A DNA stretch of 64,000 nucleotides from Anaerolineales bacterium (GTDB lineage: Bacteria > Chloroflexota > Anaerolineae > Anaerolineales > Villigracilaceae): the NCBI GenBank assembly GCA_014860745.1, contig JACZJC010000064.1:243556-307555 (forward strand), written 5' to 3'. The notes below the pieces were generated by a model. The model did no database searches, was not told the origin of the DNA, and saw only the letters and a list, made by a program, of their open reading frames with translations. The stretch's first letter is position 1. Each line of letters begins with the position of its first letter. The position numbers were made by a program, and so were the translations under genes. This document shows positions 15,084 through 23,291 of this stretch, piece after piece.

Positions 15084-15641
15084 CTAATCGCTGCTCTCCT
15101 TCGGAACAAAATACACATCTGTCGGCTTCAGCTTGGAATTCCTCATGAAGCGCGGACTCACATCCATGCCGATCCAATCGAGCGCGGGCGCGGCGGGGTC
15201 AACGCCCATCAGGCGCGTGAGCAGCAACGTGTTCACACCCTCGAACTCGATCAATGCCAGCACGAACGGACATTCAGGCAGGAACTCCTCCGAGCCGAAG
15301 TAGCAGACGGTGAAGGCATGCACATGTGCAGGCGTTTCGGTGATGTCGATCCACTTGGTCTCCGCGCCCGAATACATGTCATGTCCGCGCGGGTTGGCGG
15401 TCGTGTATCCGCTCTCGGGGTCGCGCGAAGCGAGCAGTCGTTTATTCGTCAGCGCCGCGAACCATGGGCTGTCCTGTCCATACGAATGCAGGTATGTGAT
15501 CTTATATTCCTGTTCGATCTGGATCGGCGCCATCTTCTTTAGGAATTGCAGCGCCTCTTCATCCGTGCTGATCGGGAACGGCACGCCGTGGACGATGTAT
15601 CCGCCCAGCGTTTCTTCGCGTTGAGTTGGTAACTTAGCCAT
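15084..15641 (-). CDS. DUF35 (OB-fold) acyl-CoA-binding protein lacking the zinc-ribbon cysteines
   Basis: 185 residues. DUF35 proteins partner thiolase-superfamily enzymes; they pair an N-terminal rubredoxin-like zinc ribbon with a C-terminal OB fold. The OB part fits (HAFTVCYFGSEEFLPECPF, VLALIEFEGVNTLLLTRL, VSPRFMRNSKL). Where the ribbon should be (about residues 62-90: ALTNKRLLASRDPESGYTTA), the usual two Cys-x2-Cys pairs are absent. The start is three bases after the thiolase-like gene's stop, with GGAGGG eight bases upstream, so the two are one operon and probably one complex. The stop codon lies in a CTAATCGCT-type repeat tract (15057-15093). Confidence 0.78.
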   Translation of the reverse strand: MAKLPTQREETLGGYIVHGVPFPISTDEEALQFLKKMAPIQIEQEYKITYLHSYGQDSPWFAALTNKRLLASRDPESGYTTANPRGHDMYSGAETKWIDITETPAHVHAFTVCYFGSEEFLPECPFVLALIEFEGVNTLLLTRLMGVDPAAPALDWIGMDVSPRFMRNSKLKPTDVYFVPKESSD

Positions 15642-15644
15642 GAC

Positions 15645-17009
15645 TTAACCCTCCCGTTCCAAAACGGAGACAGAGACGTAGGTGCCAGTCCCCGCGTGGG
15701 AATGGATCGCGCCGCGCTTCGCATTCTTAACTTGAAGCTGGTCGTCGCGGAAATGTTTTTGAATCGTCCCTTGCAGCTGCCAGATGGCAAACACGCCCTG
15801 CATCAATCCCGTCGCGCCGACGGGATGTCCGCAGGCGATCAGTCCGCCCGATGGATTCACCGCGCAGACAGGCTTGTCTTTCAACTTCAAGCCGTAGTCG
15901 ATGTTCGGCAGGAAAGCCTTGCCCGATTCCGCAAACGGACCGCCTTCGCCGTAGCGGCACAATCCCAGATCTTCATAGGTCTGAATCTCGGACGAGGTGT
16001 AGGCATCGTGCAGTTCGATGAAGTCCAGTTCGTGGAGCGGGTCTTTGATGCCCGCGTGTTTCCATGCCATATTCCCCGCCGCCCGCCCCGCACGGAACGA
16101 ATGGATTCCGGGGTAGCGCGTGCCGTGGTCCCAGAGTTTTTTGTAATACTTCTTCGTATCGTCAGAGGATTTCTCCTGCTCGGTGGCGTAGTTTTCCATG
16201 AAGGTTTCGTAGTCCACGTGCGGACGGTCGGCCATGCGCATCATATCCGTGCCGCGGCCGATACCAGTCACTTTCACGAGCGGACGGGGAATCTGCGCGC
16301 CCGCGACTTCGAGTTTTTTCAAGCCTTCTTCCGAAACGAGAATGGTCGCTGCCGCGCCGTCGGACATCACGCAGATGTCAAGCCGAGTCAACGGCCACGC
16401 CACCATCGGCGCATTGCGCACATCGTCAATGGTGTAGCGGTCCCGCTTCTGCGAGTAGGGATTGTGATAGGCGTTGATGTGATTCTTCACGCTGACGTGC
16501 GCCATCTGCTCGACGGTCGTGCCGAACTCCTTCATGTGGCGCGTCACCATCATGGCGTAGTAGCCCGAATAAAAACCTCCGACAGGATAATCAAACGACA
16601 CGTCGGATGCTAGGGCGATGAACTCATTTCCCTTCCATGTTTCCACATGCGACATGGTCTCGAAGCCGTAGGCCACACACACATCCATGTGACCCGAGGC
16701 GACGGACTTCCACGCCTCCTGAAAGCAAAGTCCGCCCGTGGCACCGCCGCCCTCTACGCGGTGACCGGGTTTGGGACACAGCCCGAGGTAGTCCTGTGCC
16801 ATGATGCCGGCCATCAGTTGTCGGGTGAAATGATCCGAGAAGTATGAGGCCACCGAACCATCCACGATCTTCGTGAAGGTCGGGAAATCCAGCCCAATAT
16901 CGGCGATGGCATAATCGTAGGCTTCTTTGATGATCGCTTGAAACGTTTTATCTGGTCTTGCCTTTGCAAATTTTGAAACGCCCCCCGAGATGGCATATAC
17001 CGGTCTCAT
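15645..17009 (-). CDS. Thiolase-superfamily protein (SCP2-thiolase-like) without the usual nucleophilic cysteine
   Basis: 454 residues from the ATG at 17009, which has GGAGG seven bases upstream; an in-frame TTG at 17015 is less likely. The thiolase fold is clear: RVEGGGATGGLCFQEAW near residue 85, the central LTRLDICVMSDGAAA, ELHDAYTSSE and the C-terminal VNPSGGLIACGHPVGATG with the catalytic His. In thiolases the first block reads N-A-Cys-A-S-G; here Gly89 stands at the Cys position. Claisen condensation or thiolysis by the normal route is therefore doubtful. The Ltp2-ChsH2 steroid aldolases show that a thiolase fold plus DUF35 partner can act as a retro-aldolase, an attractive alternative here. 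Substrate unknown. Confidence 0.82.
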   Translation of the reverse strand: MRPVYAISGGVSKFAKARPDKTFQAIIKEAYDYAIADIGLDFPTFTKIVDGSVASYFSDHFTRQLMAGIMAQDYLGLCPKPGHRVEGGGATGGLCFQEAWKSVASGHMDVCVAYGFETMSHVETWKGNEFIALASDVSFDYPVGGFYSGYYAMMVTRHMKEFGTTVEQMAHVSVKNHINAYHNPYSQKRDRYTIDDVRNAPMVAWPLTRLDICVMSDGAAATILVSEEGLKKLEVAGAQIPRPLVKVTGIGRGTDMMRMADRPHVDYETFMENYATEQEKSSDDTKKYYKKLWDHGTRYPGIHSFRAGRAAGNMAWKHAGIKDPLHELDFIELHDAYTSSEIQTYEDLGLCRYGEGGPFAESGKAFLPNIDYGLKLKDKPVCAVNPSGGLIACGHPVGATGLMQGVFAIWQLQGTIQKHFRDDQLQVKNAKRGAIHSHAGTGTYVSVSVLEREG

Positions 17010-17183
17010 CGGCAAACCTCCTTTGGATGAAGATACTTTATCTTTGCAGAAACCGATTTAAATTTCAACTGACATTCATCCATTTTCTGACGCTGCAAAG
17101 CACCCGGGGAAAACATTTCGCAAGTCCCCTTTTTATGCTAGACTCTCCCCACTCAATTCTCAGCGACCATTTACCAATTACCC

Positions 17184-18806
17184 ATGGAAACCCTCCCAAC
17201 CGCTTTATCCCCAAACGACCCGGAATTTCTTGCCAATAAAAAACACAACCTCTCGCTTGCGCAGACCTTGCGCGAGCGCCTGACCCTTGTGCGCGAAGGC
17301 GGCGGCGAAAAATATCGCAAGCGCCATGAAGAGCAGGGCAAGCTCTTCGTCCGCGAACGCATCGAACGCCTGCTCGATCCCGGCGCTCCATTTTTGGAAC
17401 TTTCCCCACTGGCTGCACTGGGCATGTATAACCTCGAAGCGCCGGGCGCGGGCATCGTCACCGGCATCGGGCGCATCTCCAACCGCGAGGTGATGATCGT
17501 CGCCAACGATGCCACCGTCAAAGGCGGCTCGTATTTCCCGATGACCGTCAAAAAACATTTGCGCGCCCAGCAGATCGCCGAAGAAAATCATTTGCCCTGC
17601 CTCTACCTCGTGGATTCCGGCGGGGCAAATTTGCCGTTTCAAGACGAGGTCTTCCCCGACGCGCATCACTTCGGGCGCATTTTTTACAATCAGGCGCGCA
17701 TGTCTGCCAAACGCATTCCACAGATTGCCGCCGTCATGGGCAGCTGCACCGCGGGCGGCGCATATGTTCCCGCGATGAGCGATGAAGCCATCATCGTCAA
17801 AGGTGCTGGTACGATTTTTCTTGGCGGCCCGCCGCTCGTTAAAGCTGCGACGGGTGAAGATGTCACTGCCGAAGAACTTGGCGGCGCGGATGTCCACACA
17901 CGCAAGAGCGGTGTTGCGGATCATTTCGCCGAGGATGATGATCATGCCATTGAGATTTTACGCAGCATTGTAGAGACTCTGCCCCGAGGACATGTCCACT
18001 CGCATCTCTCCGCGCTGGAAGTTGCTCCACCCGAAGAACCTTTATACGCCGCTGACGAATTGTACGGCGTCCTGCCGCGCACCTTCAAAGAGTCCTTCGA
18101 TGTCCGTGAGATCATCGCCCGCATCGTGGACGGTTCCAAGTTCCGCGAGTTCAAATCGCGTTATGGCACGACCCTCATCTGCGGCTTTGCCCGCATCCAC
18201 GGATACCCCGTCGGCATCATCGCCAACAACGGAGTGCTGTTCAGCGAGTCCGCGCTGAAAGGGACGCACTTCATCGAACTCTGCGACCAGCGCGGAATCC
18301 CATTGCTGTTCCTGCAAAACATCACCGGCTTCATGGTCGGCAAGGAATACGAAACGGGAGGCATCGCCAAAGACGGCGCGAAGATGGTTCATGCTGTGGC
18401 AACCACCCGCGTCCCAAAGTTAACTCTCGTCATCGGCGGCTCCTTTGGCGCAGGTAACTACGCCATGGCAGGCCGCGCCTATGGTTCCCGTTTCCTATGG
18501 ATGTGGCCGAATGCGCGAATATCTGTTATGGGCGGAGAGCAAGCCGCGAATGTGTTGCTCACCATCAAACAAGATCAACTCGCTCGAGAGGGCAAACCAG
18601 CCCTCAGCGCGGAAGAAGCGGTGGAATTCAAACGCCCCCTCCTCGAAAAATACGACCGCGAAGGCAGTCCCTATCATTCCAGCGCAAGATTATGGGATGA
18701 TGGCGTCATTGACCCGTTGGATACTCGTCAGGTGCTTGGCCTGGCATTGTCCATTGTGCTGAATGCGCCGAAGGAAGAGGGCGGGTTTGGGGTGTTTAGG
18801 ATGTAG
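17184..18806 (+). CDS. Acyl-CoA carboxylase carboxyltransferase subunit (methylcrotonyl-CoA carboxylase beta type)
   Basis: 540 residues, the usual length of MCC-beta. It transfers CO2 from carboxybiotin to an acyl-CoA. Recognisable blocks are [28 protein letters not shown], the acyl-CoA oxyanion region [31 protein letters not shown], and in the second crotonase half [18 protein letters not shown] with [15 protein letters not shown]. The N-terminal pattern favours methylcrotonyl-CoA (leucine breakdown) over propionyl- or acetyl-CoA. Biotin carboxylase and carrier genes lie downstream in the same direction (20844 and 22346), completing the enzyme. No strong ribosome-binding site precedes the ATG; TATGCT at about 17134 may be a -10 box. 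Confidence 0.9.
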   Translation: METLPTALSPNDPEFLANKKHNLSLAQTLRERLTLVREGGGEKYRKRHEEQGKLFVRERIERLLDPGAPFLELSPLAALGMYNLEAPGAGIVTGIGRISNREVMIVANDATVKGGSYFPMTVKKHLRAQQIAEENHLPCLYLVDSGGANLPFQDEVFPDAHHFGRIFYNQARMSAKRIPQIAAVMGSCTAGGAYVPAMSDEAIIVKGAGTIFLGGPPLVKAATGEDVTAEELGGADVHTRKSGVADHFAEDDDHAIEILRSIVETLPRGHVHSHLSALEVAPPEEPLYAADELYGVLPRTFKESFDVREIIARIVDGSKFREFKSRYGTTLICGFARIHGYPVGIIANNGVLFSESALKGTHFIELCDQRGIPLLFLQNITGFMVGKEYETGGIAKDGAKMVHAVATTRVPKLTLVIGGSFGAGNYAMAGRAYGSRFLWMWPNARISVMGGEQAANVLLTIKQDQLAREGKPALSAEEAVEFKRPLLEKYDREGSPYHSSARLWDDGVIDPLDTRQVLGLALSIVLNAPKEEGGFGVFRM

Positions 18807-19364
18807 AAAGTGGAAAGTAGTGAGTGGAGGATGGCGTGAGATATGTTGAATGGCAGGCAGGTGTTCCTGATGATATCAAAGGGGATTCTCTTTGGAAGCT
18901 TGAAGTCTATCGCTTGGGTCTATTTGTTGCCGATATTGCATGGCAGGATGCGCTTGTTTTGAATAAAACTTCACTCACCCGAGGACTTGCCGACCAACTC
19001 TATCGAGCGGTGTGCTCTATTTCTGCGAATATTGCCGAAGGTTACTCGCGCTCCACTGGAAAAGACCGCGCTCGTTTTCTTGAATACTCGTTAGGCTCTG
19101 CCCGCGAAAGCCGCGATTGGTATTACAAATCAAAGCAGGTTTTGTCTCCAGAAGTTATCAAACACCGTATGGGATTGACGACACATATCATTGCCATGCT
19201 GACCTCAATGATTCCTCATCAAAGGAAAAACGCCATCCGCGAAGAACAAGCCCCTTACCCGACTCAACCCTCAACCTCCTCCATCGATTCAGAAATACCA
19301 ATGCCCTAAATCTTCTTTCCTCTTTCTTCTTTTCTCCCTTACTCCCCACTTTCCACTTTCTACA
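18802..19364. repeat. 17-base inverted repeats flanking the four-helix-bundle gene
   Basis: TGTAGAAAGTGGAAAGT at 18802-18818 and its exact reverse complement at 19348-19364 bound a 563-base segment that holds only the four-helix-bundle gene. The left arm overlaps the carboxyltransferase stop codon. GGA lies outside each arm (18799-18801 and 19365-19367), too short to prove target duplication. The segment could be a mobile cassette or a pair of dispersed repeat tracts. Confidence 0.6.
18836..19309 (+). CDS. Four-helix-bundle protein (23S rRNA intervening-sequence protein family)
   Basis: 157 residues from the GTG at 18836, which has GGAGG five bases upstream; an in-frame GTG at 18824 has poorer spacing. 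It matches the S23/IVP-type fold: LWKLEVYRLGLFVADIAWQD, the signature LADQLYRAVCSISANIAEGY and RFLEYSLGSARESRDWYYKS. The C-terminal 35 residues are disordered and Ser/Pro-rich. Members of this family are carried in 23S rRNA intervening sequences or as lone genes; their function is unknown. It sits between subunit genes of an acyl-CoA carboxylase inside 17-base inverted repeats, which suggests insertion rather than a metabolic role. Confidence 0.8.
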   Translation: MRYVEWQAGVPDDIKGDSLWKLEVYRLGLFVADIAWQDALVLNKTSLTRGLADQLYRAVCSISANIAEGYSRSTGKDRARFLEYSLGSARESRDWYYKSKQVLSPEVIKHRMGLTTHIIAMLTSMIPHQRKNAIREEQAPYPTQPSTSSIDSEIPMP

Positions 19365-19373
19365 GGATCACCC

Positions 19374-19859
19374 ATGACCTTCTCAAACTCAATCGACACC
19401 CCGCATCACTTTTTTGCGCGAATGGCAGGTAATTGGAAAGGCACAAGTAAATTGTGGCTGGAGCCGGACAAACTTACCGACGAATCCCCCATCGTCGGAA
19501 CCATTCAACTTTTGCTTGACGGACGCTTCGCCCTCTTCCTTTATCAATCCTCCATCGAAGGCGAAACCCAGCATGGAATGTTCACCTTTGGCTTTAATAT
19601 CACACTCGAACAGTACGAAGCCAGTTGGGTGGACTCCTTCCATAACAGCACTGGGATCATGTTTTGCACAGGCAACGAAAAAGAGAACGGTTTCTCCGTC
19701 CTTGGCAGTTATCCCGACCCCAGCGGCGGCCCCGATTGGGGCTGGCGCACCGAAGTGGAATTGAGCGGAAATAAACTTACCCTCACCGCCTACAACATCA
19801 CCCCCGAAGGGGACGAAGCCAAAGCCACTGAAATGATTCTTACAAGGTTGAAAAAATGA
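19374..19859 (+). CDS. DUF1579-like protein
   Basis: 161 residues, cytoplasmic, predicted beta-barrel. FFARMAGNWKGTSKLWLEP at the start and the middle TFGFNITLEQYEASWVDSF resemble DUF1579 proteins (lipocalin-like small proteins of unknown function). AGGATCACCC precedes the ATG. The last four bases overlap the epimerase start (ATGA), so the two are coupled. It may bind a small ligand; nothing in the sequence tells which. Confidence 0.7.
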   Translation: MTFSNSIDTPHHFFARMAGNWKGTSKLWLEPDKLTDESPIVGTIQLLLDGRFALFLYQSSIEGETQHGMFTFGFNITLEQYEASWVDSFHNSTGIMFCTGNEKENGFSVLGSYPDPSGGPDWGWRTEVELSGNKLTLTAYNITPEGDEAKATEMILTRLKK

Positions 19860-20854
19860 AAATCCTCATCCTCGGCGGCACGCGCTTTCTCGGGCGTCAC
19901 CTTGTCAACTCGGCGCGGGTGCGCGGGCACAACGTCACCCTCTTCAATCGCGGCCAGTCGAATCCCAACCTCTTTCAGCAGGTGGATAAGATTCAGGGAG
20001 ACCGCGAAAAAGACCTCGACCTGCTCTCAGGCGAACACTGGGATGTGGTCATCGATACCTGCGGATATCTTCCGCGGGTCGTTCGCATGTCTGCCCAGGC
20101 ATTGAAGGATAAAGCCGACCATTATGTTTTCATTTCCAGCATTTCCGTTTATGCCGATTTCAGTAAAATCGGGATCAACGAGAGCGACCCGCTTGGAAAA
20201 ATGGAGGATGAAACCGTGGAAGAGATCACGGGGGAAACCTACGGCCCATTGAAGGCTCTTTGTGAAAAAGCCGTGCAGGATATGTTCGGAATCCGTTCGC
20301 TCACCATTCGCCCCGGCCTCATCGTCGGCCCGCATGACCCAACCGACCGCTTCACCTATTGGCCGGTGCGTGTGGCGCGCGGCGGCAGCGTCCTTGCCCC
20401 GGACCGTCCCGAGGTGCTGACGCAGATCATCGACGTGCGCAACCTCGCCAAATTCATCATCGAACTGGTCGAACAAAATGTCTCCGGCGTGTTCAACGCC
20501 AGCGGCCCTGATTATGAATTGAGTTTTGGTAGGCTGCTCGATACCTGCAAATTGATCGGCAACAGCGATGCAAAATTCAAATGGGCGCCGCTCGATTTTT
20601 TGAATCAAAACAAGGTTGCCCCCTGGAGCGAACTGCCCGCCTGGCTGCCCGATACTGGAGACGATGCGGGCTTCGCGCGCGTGGATATTTCGAAGGCGGT
20701 CAACGCAGGTCTTAAATTCTTCTCCCTCGAAGAGACCATCCACGATACGCTCGAATGGGCCAATTCACGGCCTGCGGATCATGAATGGCGGGCCGGGCTT
20801 AACGCGGAGCGCGAAAAAGAACTCCTGGAGTTATTGGAAAAGTATGTTCAATAA
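19856..20854 (+). CDS. NAD-dependent epimerase/dehydratase family protein
   Basis: 332 residues, extended-SDR fold. The NAD motif ILGGTRFLGRHLV opens the protein, with RGQSNP and a predicted NAD-contact DTCGYLPRVV. The Ser in VFISSISVYA marks the catalytic strand; the canonical YxxxK is replaced by the YGPLKALCEKAV region, where Tyr and Lys are four apart (Y-G-P-L-K). This arrangement is common in the atypical SDR group that includes isoflavone-reductase-like and mRNA-binding chloroplast homologues. The stop overlaps the biotin carboxylase start by 11 bases. Substrate unknown; placement inside the carboxylase operon suggests co-transcription rather than a shared pathway. Confidence 0.82.
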   Translation: MKILILGGTRFLGRHLVNSARVRGHNVTLFNRGQSNPNLFQQVDKIQGDREKDLDLLSGEHWDVVIDTCGYLPRVVRMSAQALKDKADHYVFISSISVYADFSKIGINESDPLGKMEDETVEEITGETYGPLKALCEKAVQDMFGIRSLTIRPGLIVGPHDPTDRFTYWPVRVARGGSVLAPDRPEVLTQIIDVRNLAKFIIELVEQNVSGVFNASGPDYELSFGRLLDTCKLIGNSDAKFKWAPLDFLNQNKVAPWSELPAWLPDTGDDAGFARVDISKAVNAGLKFFSLEETIHDTLEWANSRPADHEWRAGLNAEREKELLELLEKYVQ

Positions 20855-22349
20855 AATTCTCATTGCCAACCGCGGCGAGATCGCCATCCGCATCATCCGC
20901 GCCTGCCGCGAACTCGGCATCCAAACCGTCGCCGTATATTCCGAAGCGGATGAAGATTCCATGCACGTGCACCTTGCCGATGAAGCCGTTTTTCTTGGCG
21001 ATGCCGCGCCGAAGGAATCCTATTTGAATGCGGATAAACTCATCCGTGCCGCGCTTGACTCAAAAGCGGATGCCATTCATCCGGGTTACGGATTCCTCTC
21101 CGAGAACGCCTCTTTCGCCGCCGCAGTTGAATCTGCCCATTTAACCTTTATCGGCCCTTCAGCAGACTCCATCCGCGCGATGGGCGATAAAGCTGAATCA
21201 AAGATCGCCATGAAAAAAGCGGGCGTACCAACGGTGCCGGGCCTTGAAGGCTTGGAATCGGATGATGATTTCAAAAAAGCTGCAAAGGAGATCGGGTATC
21301 CAGTCCTCGTCAAAGCGGCGGCGGGCGGAGGTGGCAAAGGCATGCGTGTGGTTAGTGAAGAAAAGGAACTGACCGAAGCGATTGAATCCGCGCGAAGCGA
21401 AGCCCTGAATTCCTTTGGCGATGAAAGACTCCTTATCGAAAAATATCTTGCTAACGCGCATCACATTGAGTTTCAAGTCTTTGGCGATAAACACGGCAAT
21501 CTGGTTCATCTTTTCGAGCGCGAATGTTCCGTGCAAAGACGGCATCAGAAAATAATCGAAGAGACCCCTTCGCCTTTACTCACGCCCGAAATTCGCGAAC
21601 AGATGGGACAAGCCGCGGTTGCCGCCGCCAAAGCCGTCAATTACTACAATGCGGGGACTGTCGAATTCATCTTTGACCCCATTCTTTCTTCTTTCTTCTT
21701 TCTTGAAATGAACACAAGATTACAAGTTGAGCATCCCATCACCGAACTCGTCGCAGGCATCGACCTTGTCCAGTGGCAAATCCGCATCGCGGCCGGGGAG
21801 AAATTCCCGTTCGCACAAAATCATTTTCACCAGCACGGACACGCCATCGAATGTCGTGTCTACGCCGAAGACCCCGCCAACGGTTTTTTACCCAGCACCG
21901 GCCGGCTTCTGCAATTTATCGAACCGCGCGGCCCCGGCATCCGTGTGGACTCCGGTTTCACAGTTGGCAGTCAGGTGACCCATTTCTACGACCCTTTGCT
22001 GGCGAAGTTAATTGTCCATGCAGAGAATCGTGAGGTTGCCCTCCAACGCATGAAAACGGCTCTACAGGAATTTGTCGTCCATGGCGTGGTGACGAACATC
22101 GATTTTATGCAGGCAGTCTTGCGGCATGAAGATTTTGCGAACAGCAGAGTGTCCACAAGATGGGTGGAGTCTGCTTTGGAGTCAGGAATCTTGCTTCTGG
22201 AAAATCCACAGCAGGCTGTAGGATTCCATCATTTGATCGCCGCCGCGCTTGCGGATGTGGTCTTTGTGAGCGGCAAGGCGCAATCTGCCGTTTCCAATGA
22301 GACCGATCCGTTCAACCCGTGGAGGAAGACGGATAATTACAGAGTATGA
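20844..22349 (+). CDS. accC: Biotin carboxylase subunit of acyl-CoA carboxylase
   Basis: 501 residues from the ATG at 20844 (MFNKILIANRGEIAIRIIRA). It carboxylates biotin on the carrier protein using ATP and bicarbonate. Visible blocks: HPGYGFLSENASFA, the ATP-grasp glycine loop KAAAGGGGKGMRVV, ERECSVQRRHQKIIEE, FLEMNTRLQVEHPITE with catalytic Glu and Arg residues, and the C-terminal AIECRVYAEDP. Just before the FLEMNTR block the sequence is DPILSSFFF, encoded by a TTCTTTCTTCTTTCTT tract at 21684-21706 in place of the usual acidic hairpin. The last stretch (about 455-501) is longer than in AccC and resembles acyl-CoA carboxylase alpha subunits. Carboxyltransferase and carrier genes flank it. 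Confidence 0.92.
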   Translation: MFNKILIANRGEIAIRIIRACRELGIQTVAVYSEADEDSMHVHLADEAVFLGDAAPKESYLNADKLIRAALDSKADAIHPGYGFLSENASFAAAVESAHLTFIGPSADSIRAMGDKAESKIAMKKAGVPTVPGLEGLESDDDFKKAAKEIGYPVLVKAAAGGGGKGMRVVSEEKELTEAIESARSEALNSFGDERLLIEKYLANAHHIEFQVFGDKHGNLVHLFERECSVQRRHQKIIEETPSPLLTPEIREQMGQAAVAAAKAVNYYNAGTVEFIFDPILSSFFFLEMNTRLQVEHPITELVAGIDLVQWQIRIAAGEKFPFAQNHFHQHGHAIECRVYAEDPANGFLPSTGRLLQFIEPRGPGIRVDSGFTVGSQVTHFYDPLLAKLIVHAENREVALQRMKTALQEFVVHGVVTNIDFMQAVLRHEDFANSRVSTRWVESALESGILLLENPQQAVGFHHLIAAALADVVFVSGKAQSAVSNETDPFNPWRKTDNYRV

Positions 22350-22822
22350 AAACGACCTTCGATACACAAACCATCGAGATCAACCCATCAGGCGATAATT
22401 ATGCCGTCACGCTGGATGGAAAAACTGTATCCGTTCAGGTTCTGCGCGCGGACGCGAAGCGCGGGCGGATGGATCTGCTCATTGACGGTCAACGCGTGAG
22501 CGCACACGTCTCGTCTGACCTGGCGAAGCGCTGGGTGACGGTGGATGGGCGAACGTCGATGCTCACAAAAACATCGGGTGCGAAACAAGGCGTCCGCCAC
22601 GATTATGCCGGGGGATTGATCGCCCCGATGCCGGGTCAGGTCAGAAGCGTCTCTGTGGGCGTGGGGGATGTCGTGAAGAAGGGTCAAACCCTGCTGACGA
22701 TGGAAGCCATGAAGATGGAAATCCGCATTCAAGCTTTGAAGGACGGTGTGGTAAAGGCGATGTATGTTTCGCAGGGACAGACGGTGGAACGCGAACAGAT
22801 CCTGATCGAGATGGAGGCGTAG
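22346..22822 (+). CDS. Biotin carboxyl carrier protein of acyl-CoA carboxylase
   Basis: 158 residues. The C-terminal 75 residues are a biotinyl/lipoyl domain with the biotin site MEAMKME (Lys123) and the flanking GLIAPMPGQV and VKKGQTLLTMEAMKM blocks. The N-terminal 80 residues resemble the BT-linker region of MCC/PCC alpha subunits, which fits an enzyme whose alpha chain is split into separate carboxylase and carrier genes. The start overlaps the carboxylase stop by four bases (ATGA). The next gene begins on the base after its stop. Confidence 0.92.
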   Translation: MKTTFDTQTIEINPSGDNYAVTLDGKTVSVQVLRADAKRGRMDLLIDGQRVSAHVSSDLAKRWVTVDGRTSMLTKTSGAKQGVRHDYAGGLIAPMPGQVRSVSVGVGDVVKKGQTLLTMEAMKMEIRIQALKDGVVKAMYVSQGQTVEREQILIEMEA

Positions 22823-23281
22823 ATGGCTGGAAAATTTTTTGAAGAGCTTGAAGTCGGCATGAAGTTCAAGCACGGCGGGCGCACGGTGACGGAGATGGAT
22901 AATGTGCTCTTCTCTGCGCTGACGATGAATACACAGCCGCTTCACGTCAACGAGGATTTTGCTTCACGCACCGAATTTGGTCGGCGGCTGGTAAATGGGA
23001 TCTTTACTTTTGGTTTGGTGGTCGGTTTGACCGTTGCGGAGTTGACCGAAGGCACCATCGTTGCAAATTTGGGTTATGACAAAGTCGTGCATCCCAACCC
23101 CGTCTTTCATGGGGATACCATTTATGCCGAAAGTGAAATTATCGAAAAGCGCGAATCGAAGTCAAGACCCAATGCGGGGCTGATAAAAATGAAATGCACG
23201 GGGAAAAAGCCAGATGGTACGATTGTGGTCGAATTTGAACGAACGGCGATGTTTCATAAAAGGCTGAATGATGAAGGATGA
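22823..23281 (+). CDS. MaoC-family acyl-CoA hydratase, mesaconyl-CoA hydratase-like
   Basis: 152 residues, single hotdog fold. The hydratase motif reads LTMNTQPLHVNEDFASRTEF, with His in the NPLH-like position and Asn in place of the usual upstream Asp; GRRLVNGIFTFGLVVG follows. The QPLHVN plus LVN pattern is seen in mesaconyl-CoA/methylmalyl-CoA hydratases. It abuts the biotin carrier gene and is followed by a CitE-like lyase, the usual partner of such a hydratase, so hydration followed by C-C cleavage is the likely sequence. The last residues KRLNDEG and the stop come from a 25-base repeat that also ends the TPR gene at 14920. Confidence 0.85.
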   Translation: MAGKFFEELEVGMKFKHGGRTVTEMDNVLFSALTMNTQPLHVNEDFASRTEFGRRLVNGIFTFGLVVGLTVAELTEGTIVANLGYDKVVHPNPVFHGDTIYAESEIIEKRESKSRPNAGLIKMKCTGKKPDGTIVVEFERTAMFHKRLNDEG

Positions 23282-23291
23282 AATAAGAATC

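Noticed and set aside
15696..16613. Long plus-strand frame of 305 codons
   Set aside because: Lies entirely antisense to the thiolase-like gene, is His/Arg-rich and shows no family features; a shadow of a GC-rich gene.
20616..20843. In-frame extension upstream of biotin carboxylase
   Set aside because: It overlaps the epimerase coding sequence, and the conserved N-terminus MFNKILIANRGEIA starts at 20844.
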